Origin: DAOUBP01 sp964513075
Lineage (GTDB): Bacteria; Chloroflexota; Anaerolineae; CG2-30-64-16
NCBI GenBank assembly: GCA_964513075.1
Contig: CAZELR010000005.1
Location: 1-64,000 of the forward strand
Length of the DNA stretch: 64,000 bases
Direction: 5' to 3'
Part shown: piece after piece, positions 59,994 through 64,000 of the stretch
Layout: each line of letters begins with the position of its first letter
Position numbering within the stretch: position 1 is the stretch's first letter
Position numbers and translations under genes: made by a program
The notes under the pieces: generated by a model
What the model saw: the letters and a program-made list of their open reading frames with translations, nothing else
What the model was told of the DNA's origin: nothing
The model's database searches: none

Positions 59994-60134
59994 TTACACC
60001 GTTAAGCGCTTGCGGCCGCGGAGGCGTCGTGCTTTCAGCACGCGACGTCCATTATGGGTGCTCATTCGGCTGATGAACCCATGAACGCGCATCCGGCGGC
60101 GGCTCTTAGGCTGATAGGTCCGCTTAGTTGACAT
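59994..60134 (-). CDS. rpmH: 50S ribosomal protein L34
   Basis: 46 residues, too short to appear in a long-ORF list. It reads MSTKRTYQPKSRRRMRVHGF, then ISRMSTHNGRRVLKARR and ends GRKRLTV, the full L34 pattern. It starts with ATG at 60134 and heads the conserved origin-proximal operon rpmH-rnpA-yidD-yidC-jag. Confidence 0.96.
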   Translation of the reverse strand: MSTKRTYQPKSRRRMRVHGFISRMSTHNGRRVLKARRLRGRKRLTV

Positions 60135-60239
60135 TAAAATCACTCCATCTTGATCTATATCCGCATCCGCCCGCCTGCTGGCGGCGGACAGAAAAAGCAG
60201 GCGAGACAGACAGCAAATCTCACCCGCTCAAGTCAAGCA

Positions 60240-60269
60240 ATTATACGTGGGAGCAGGCATTAGTGTCAA
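60240..60269 (-). promoter_or_regulatory. Promoter of the rpmH operon
   Basis: On the minus strand: TTGACA (60269-60264), an 18-base spacer and TATAAT (60245-60240). It abuts the MFS stop codon. The leader of about 100 bases holds an 8-bp hairpin with arms CGCCTGCT and AGCAGGCG. Confidence 0.75.
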
Positions 60270-60270
60270 A

Positions 60271-61590
60271 TCAGGACGTGTGAGGGGTGCGTTTGGGGAG
60301 TCGCCCGACGGCCACGCTGACTAGCGCCATGATCACTGCGCTCACTCCGACGATTTCCAGAACGCGCGGGATGCCGACAGTGTCGGCGATGCCTCCCAGT
60401 CCCAACATCGGAGGGATGCCGATCAGGTTGTTAAGCATATATTGCACCGAGAATACCCGGCCGCGGATGTCGGCCGGAGATTCGAGCTGAAGCGTCGTCT
60501 GGGCCAGAATGTTGACCGTCGACAAACAGAGGCCCAGCACCAAGCCCAAGGCCATGGTCATCGTCGTCAAGCTGAACGCCGCCCTGGGGTAGACCTTCAG
60601 GATTGGTTGGAGTAGGTGTTGGTAGTCCAGGCTAATCCATCCCATGCCCGCAAAAGCCAGCCCGACCAGCACAAGCCCGATCCGTCCGAATCCGATGCGG
60701 CGCAGCACGTGCCCCCAGCGGCCCACGATGCCTGTGGCTAACAACATGCCCAGTCCGGCCGGGGCAAAGACGATGACCGCGTTTTCAGCCCGCATACCTA
60801 GCACGCGCGCAGCGTAACCCGGCGCCAGCATGGCCAACACCATCACCAGCGTCGCAATCGTTACCAGTTGCGTCATCGCGGCCAGCACCTTGGGTTGGCC
60901 AGAGACGAACTGCCACCCCTCACTGATGTCATCCCACAGCCGGCGCCAGCCCGAAATGGCGGCCTTGGACGGTCGGTCCGGGCGCTTGTCAGGCGGCAAC
61001 ATGCTTACTGACAACGCCGCGCCCAGGTAAAGCAGCGCAATCAGCACGAAACCGCCCTCGATCTGCAGCAGACTGATGGCCAAGGGGCCAAGAATCAGCA
61101 AGCCCATCACCTGGGAGAGCGCCATGGTCAGGGTGAACAGGGAATTAGCAGGCAGGAGTAGATTTTCCCCCACCAACAGCGGGATCGTGGAGACTTCGGC
61201 TGGGCTGAAGAATTGGGCCAGGGTGGCGGTCAGAAACGTCACGGCATAGATGGCCAGCAGCTCCCAGGCGCCGTTGAGATGGCGTACGATCAACAGATAG
61301 CTGAGCGCAAAGGCAACGCGGATCAGGTTCGAGCTGACCAGGATCCATTTCTTAGGCCAGCGATCGACCACCACGCCCGCGATCGGGCTGAACAGCACGC
61401 CGGGCAGCGAAAACGCCAGGATCGTCAGGCCGAGATGCATCGTTGACCCGGTCAGTTTCTCGATCAGCACCATCTGGATGAAATGAATGGCGTGTTGAGA
61501 GGTTTGCGCGAGCAGTTGCGCGAGCCAGAGGGCGCGAAAATTGCGATTGGCGAGTACGGGACGAAAGCCCCGATCGGTAGTTTCTTGCAT
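60271..61590 (-). CDS. MFS transporter (MFS_3 type)
   Basis: 439 residues with about twelve hydrophobic segments. It has the loop-2 motif (GVVVDRWPKKWILVSSN) typical of enterobactin-exporter-like MFS_3 proteins. Substrate unknown; an efflux pump is plausible. The ATG at 61590 is eight bases after the DUF951 stop; the upstream start at 61620 would overlap it. It is the last gene of a three-gene operon. Confidence 0.87.
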   Translation of the reverse strand: MQETTDRGFRPVLANRNFRALWLAQLLAQTSQHAIHFIQMVLIEKLTGSTMHLGLTILAFSLPGVLFSPIAGVVVDRWPKKWILVSSNLIRVAFALSYLLIVRHLNGAWELLAIYAVTFLTATLAQFFSPAEVSTIPLLVGENLLLPANSLFTLTMALSQVMGLLILGPLAISLLQIEGGFVLIALLYLGAALSVSMLPPDKRPDRPSKAAISGWRRLWDDISEGWQFVSGQPKVLAAMTQLVTIATLVMVLAMLAPGYAARVLGMRAENAVIVFAPAGLGMLLATGIVGRWGHVLRRIGFGRIGLVLVGLAFAGMGWISLDYQHLLQPILKVYPRAAFSLTTMTMALGLVLGLCLSTVNILAQTTLQLESPADIRGRVFSVQYMLNNLIGIPPMLGLGGIADTVGIPRVLEIVGVSAVIMALVSVAVGRLPKRTPHTS

Positions 61591-61597
61591 GAGATGC

Positions 61598-61825
61598 TTA
61601 GTTGGGCGCCTGAGGATCAACCAGCGTGCCCTGCTTCACCAGCGTTTTTACCTGGCGCAAGAACTGGCTGCGCGGCAGCAGAACGCGCCGGCCGCAGCCC
61701 GCACAGCGCATGCCGATATCCGCACCCAGGCGCACCACTTCCCACTCCTGAGAACCACATGGATGCACCTTGCGCATCCGGATGACGTCGCCGAGATGGA
61801 TCTCGGTGTAGGATGGAGTATTCAT
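61598..61825 (-). CDS. DUF951 family protein
   Basis: 75 residues. The DUF951 pattern is seen (MRKVHPCGSQEWEVVRLGADIGMRCAGCGRRVLLPRSQF), with CxxC and a single upstream Cys in a zinc-ribbon-like arrangement. In firmicutes this small gene usually lies near dnaN and ychF close to the origin; its function is unknown. It begins three bases after the RNase D-like gene, suggesting translational coupling. Confidence 0.85.
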   Translation of the reverse strand: MNTPSYTEIHLGDVIRMRKVHPCGSQEWEVVRLGADIGMRCAGCGRRVLLPRSQFLRQVKTLVKQGTLVDPQAPN

Positions 61826-61828
61826 ATG

Positions 61829-63004
61829 CTATTCTGCCAGGATATTGAGTAGGTCGGGCCCATATTCCTGCAGCTTCCAGGGTCCCATCACGCCCAGGGC
61901 TGCCAAGGCTTCCAAGGTGGCGGGAGCCACGCGAGCGATGGTGGTCAACGTCTCATTGGTCAGCACGACGTCGGCGTCTACCGCGCGTTCACTCGCGCGC
62001 TGGGTGCGCCAGGCGCGCAGGCGATCGAAGCGGGCCTGCACGACGGGGTCAGGCCGGCCGTTACCGGTGTGGGGCCTGACGGGTGGCTGGGGTGGAGGTG
62101 CATGGCGCCCCCGGGTGATAGCTGCCAGGATGCCCCGGCCATAGCTTTCCGTCTGCCGTTGGTTCAGTCCGAGATCCGCCAGGTGTTGCGGCTGCCGCTG
62201 GCTGAGTCGAATTAACGCGTCGTCGCCAAGCACCTTGAACGCCGGGCGGTTCAAATGGCGGGCTTGCTCATCGCGCCAGAGATATAGCTCGCGCAGCACG
62301 GCCACTTCGTTGGGATACAAATCGCGGATGCTGCGCATCCGCCAGAAACCGTCCGGATCGAAGGGCTTTTCGGTATAGACGATAGAGGGCAATGCCGCAA
62401 ACGCCTCCCGCGCCTCGCGCCACCGCTGCCGCGACTGCAGTTCGCTGATCTGTAATCTGCGTAGGTCAAACAGGAAGTGGCTATCGAGCCGCGCATAACT
62501 GAGTTGCGCCGCGTTCAAGGGGCGTTGACCCCAATCGGTCAATTGGGCCCGCTTGTCCAGCTCAACATCGAAGTGCTGTTTCACCAGAGCAGCCAGACCC
62601 ACCTGCGGCCAGCCCAGGATGCGGGCTGCCAGCATGGTGTCGAACACATTCGCAAAATCGAAAGCAAAGTCCCGCTTCAGCATCAGAATATCGTTTTCGG
62701 CGGCGTGGAAAATCTTCTCGACGGCTGGATCTGCCAGAAGCAGGCCGAGCTGCGCTAGGTCTGGGAGGCGCAGCGGATCAACGATGTAGTCACAGCCGGG
62801 CGTGCTGATTTGGATCACACAGACTTTATAGAAGTAGCGATACAGGCTGTCGGCTTCGGTATCCAACGCAATAATCGGCTCATGCGCCAGCGCGGCCAGC
62901 ATCTTGTCGAGCGCGGCGGAGGTATCGATCAGGACGGGCGGCGGCAGGCGCCGATCCTGATCGGAAAGACTGGTAGTGGGTGTGTGTGTCGGCGGAATCA
63001 ACAT
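61829..63004 (-). CDS. Ribonuclease D-like 3'-5' exonuclease with HRDC domain
   Basis: 391 residues. DEDDy exonuclease residues are visible: DTEAD (D and E), the Asp in FHAAENDILMLKRDF, and YxxxD in SYARLDSHF. An HRDC domain follows (about 225-295; NRPAFKVLGDDALIRLSQRQP). RNase D matures or trims small RNAs. It is the first gene of the operon with DUF951 and MFS genes. The ATG lies 9 bases after a GATAAT, so the mRNA may be leaderless. Confidence 0.9.
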   Translation of the reverse strand: MLIPPTHTPTTSLSDQDRRLPPPVLIDTSAALDKMLAALAHEPIIALDTEADSLYRYFYKVCVIQISTPGCDYIVDPLRLPDLAQLGLLLADPAVEKIFHAAENDILMLKRDFAFDFANVFDTMLAARILGWPQVGLAALVKQHFDVELDKRAQLTDWGQRPLNAAQLSYARLDSHFLFDLRRLQISELQSRQRWREAREAFAALPSIVYTEKPFDPDGFWRMRSIRDLYPNEVAVLRELYLWRDEQARHLNRPAFKVLGDDALIRLSQRQPQHLADLGLNQRQTESYGRGILAAITRGRHAPPPQPPVRPHTGNGRPDPVVQARFDRLRAWRTQRASERAVDADVVLTNETLTTIARVAPATLEALAALGVMGPWKLQEYGPDLLNILAE

Positions 63005-63013
63005 CGCGGAGCT

Positions 63014-63042
63014 ATTATCGCCTTATCGGGATAGGCTGTCAA
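63014..63042 (-). promoter_or_regulatory. Promoter of the RNase D-like gene
   Basis: On the minus strand: TTGACA (63042-63037), a 17-base spacer and GATAAT (63019-63014); only 9 bases to the ATG at 63004. Confidence 0.75.
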
Positions 63043-63110
63043 AAGAACCCTGCCATTATCGGACGAATTTGCCCTTCCTGTCCGGCGATGCCTGATATGG
63101 CGCAGGTTAT

Positions 63111-63140
63111 TTGACAAAAGAAGGACCGAACGCTTACAAT
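63111..63140 (+). promoter_or_regulatory. Promoter of the membrane pyrophosphatase gene
   Basis: TTGACA (63111-63116), an 18-base spacer and TACAAT (63135-63140). The leader of about 120 bases includes a small TTGGCC/GGCCAA hairpin near 63195. Confidence 0.7.
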
Positions 63141-63268
63141 AGCCTTTTATATGGCCCAGAAAAGGCTTGCTTTTCGTTGAGCGAGCGGATTCTTTGGCCA
63201 GTTCGGCCAATCTGTTGAGCAGCAAAACTCAACCATTCTATTTCACCAGGAGGTCTCACGAAGTTCTC

Positions 63269-64000
63269 ATGGGTGCATTACATCTTATACCATTCGAGAT
63301 TACGGCCATCATCGGCGTATTGATTGTTGCTGTCATCAGCCTGATATACGCCTTCTTACTCTTCCGCAATGTGATGAGTGAGGGCAAGGGTACGGACGCC
63401 ATGATCCGCGTCTGGACCGCTGTCAAGGATGGTGCGGACGCGTACCTGGGCCAGCAGCTCAGGACGATTCTGCCGTTCATCGGCATTCTGGTCTTTGCGC
63501 TGTTTGGCAGCGTCTGGATCTCGCAGCCTACGCCGGAAGCGAAAGAGATGTTCGGGGACAGCGCCCGCATCACGATCGCCTTTGGCCGGGCCATCGCCTT
63601 CGTCCTGGGCGCCTCTTTCTCCTTGATCGTCGGCCAACTCGGCATGCGCATGGCGGTGCAGGGCAACATCCGGGTGGCGGCGGCGGCGATGGGGAGGGAC
63701 AAGGTTGAGAGCTACGGGCACGCGCTGCGCATTGCTTACCGCTCGGGCACCGTCACCGGCATGTTGACCGACGGCTTGGGCCTGTTGGGCGGCACCACCA
63801 TCTTCATTGTTTTCGGCGCGGCCGCGCCGGACGCGCTGTTGGGCTTCGGTTTCGGCGGCACGCTGCTGGCGCTCTTCATGCGCGTCGGCGGTGGCATCTA
63901 TACCAAGGCCGCGGACGTGGGCGCCGACCTCGTCGGTAAGGTGGAAGAGGGGCTGGAAGAGGATGACCCCCGGAATGCGGCCGTCATCGCCGACCAGGTG
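63269..64000 (+). CDS. hppA: Membrane-bound pyrophosphatase (H+ or Na+ pumping), 5' part
   Basis: At least 244 residues, open at the window end. Several TM helices are followed by the start of the catalytic region DVGADLVGKVEEGLEEDDPRN, and the GGGIYTKAADVGADL motif is diagnostic of membrane pyrophosphatases. It pumps protons or sodium ions across the membrane using pyrophosphate. Whether it is K+-dependent cannot be told without the missing half. The start ATG at 63269 is 15 bases beyond AGGAGG, so a different start cannot be excluded. Confidence 0.92.
   Translation, partial: MGALHLIPFEITAIIGVLIVAVISLIYAFLLFRNVMSEGKGTDAMIRVWTAVKDGADAYLGQQLRTILPFIGILVFALFGSVWISQPTPEAKEMFGDSARITIAFGRAIAFVLGASFSLIVGQLGMRMAVQGNIRVAAAAMGRDKVESYGHALRIAYRSGTVTGMLTDGLGLLGGTTIFIVFGAAAPDALLGFGFGGTLLALFMRVGGGIYTKAADVGADLVGKVEEGLEEDDPRNAAVIADQV

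Overview
The window looks like a chromosomal segment of a Chloroflexota bacterium, probably Anaerolineae- or Caldilineae-like and probably anaerobic. This is an inference from sequence character alone. Pointers are Pro/Thr/Ala-rich linkers in lipoproteins and surface proteins, a lipobox-bearing YidC (monoderm style), a helicase-associated WYL-free XPB-like protein, a tungsten-type aldehyde:ferredoxin oxidoreductase, a 7Fe-type ferredoxin, a SelB factor and a membrane pyrophosphatase. GC is about 60 percent except for the first 1.7 kb, which is visibly more AT-rich. No rRNA, tRNA, CRISPR array or transposase was seen.

Layout. 0-1.7 kb: a Cys-rich, PT-linker, FN3-like surface protein lacking its natural N-terminus. 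1.8-8.5 kb: a radical SAM DNA-repair-associated protein, a phosphoesterase, a nitrilase-family hydrolase, an esterase, a LysM protein, a PfkB kinase and a class IV aminotransferase. 8.6-13.9 kb: rpsO-pnp, signal peptidase I and an AI-2E transporter/HAD fusion. 13.9-16.5 kb (minus): an amino-acid ABC permease and a double-domain binding lipoprotein. 17-19.4 kb: aldehyde ferredoxin oxidoreductase plus a ThiS-like sulfur carrier. 19.6-32.4 kb: an AEC transporter, SPASM radical SAM, glycoside hydrolase, helicase-associated protein, RimO, RodZ-like protein, amidase, spermidine-synthase-like protein, TVP38 protein, ComEA and slipin. 32.7-38.2 kb: two GT4s, a GT9, a methyltransferase and a polysaccharide deacetylase (an envelope glycan locus). 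38.6-44.3 kb: RpiR regulator, GT-C-like membrane protein, CRP/FNR regulator, ferredoxin, Nudix hydrolase and glutamine synthetase.

44.3-60.3 kb is the replication-origin neighbourhood. dnaA is followed by a cluster of four DnaA boxes (46283-46419, candidate oriC). Further on are Wzz and GT4 genes, PhoU, SelB, parB-parA, and the classic rpmH-rnpA-yidD-yidC-jag operon read toward the origin. 60.3-64 kb holds an RNase D/HRDC-DUF951-MFS operon and the 5' part of a membrane pyrophosphatase gene.

The points that stood out most are: a binding-protein gene with two domains homogenised at DNA level; several genes whose start codon lies about 6-10 nt after a strong -10 box (leaderless mRNAs); inverted arrays of degenerate heptamers in intergenic gaps; a palindromic repeat inserted in frame in a radical SAM gene; an AI-2E/HAD fusion; a tandem AsnC-effector-domain protein without DNA-binding domain; and a GSI-beta-like glutamine synthetase that has lost the adenylylation tyrosine.
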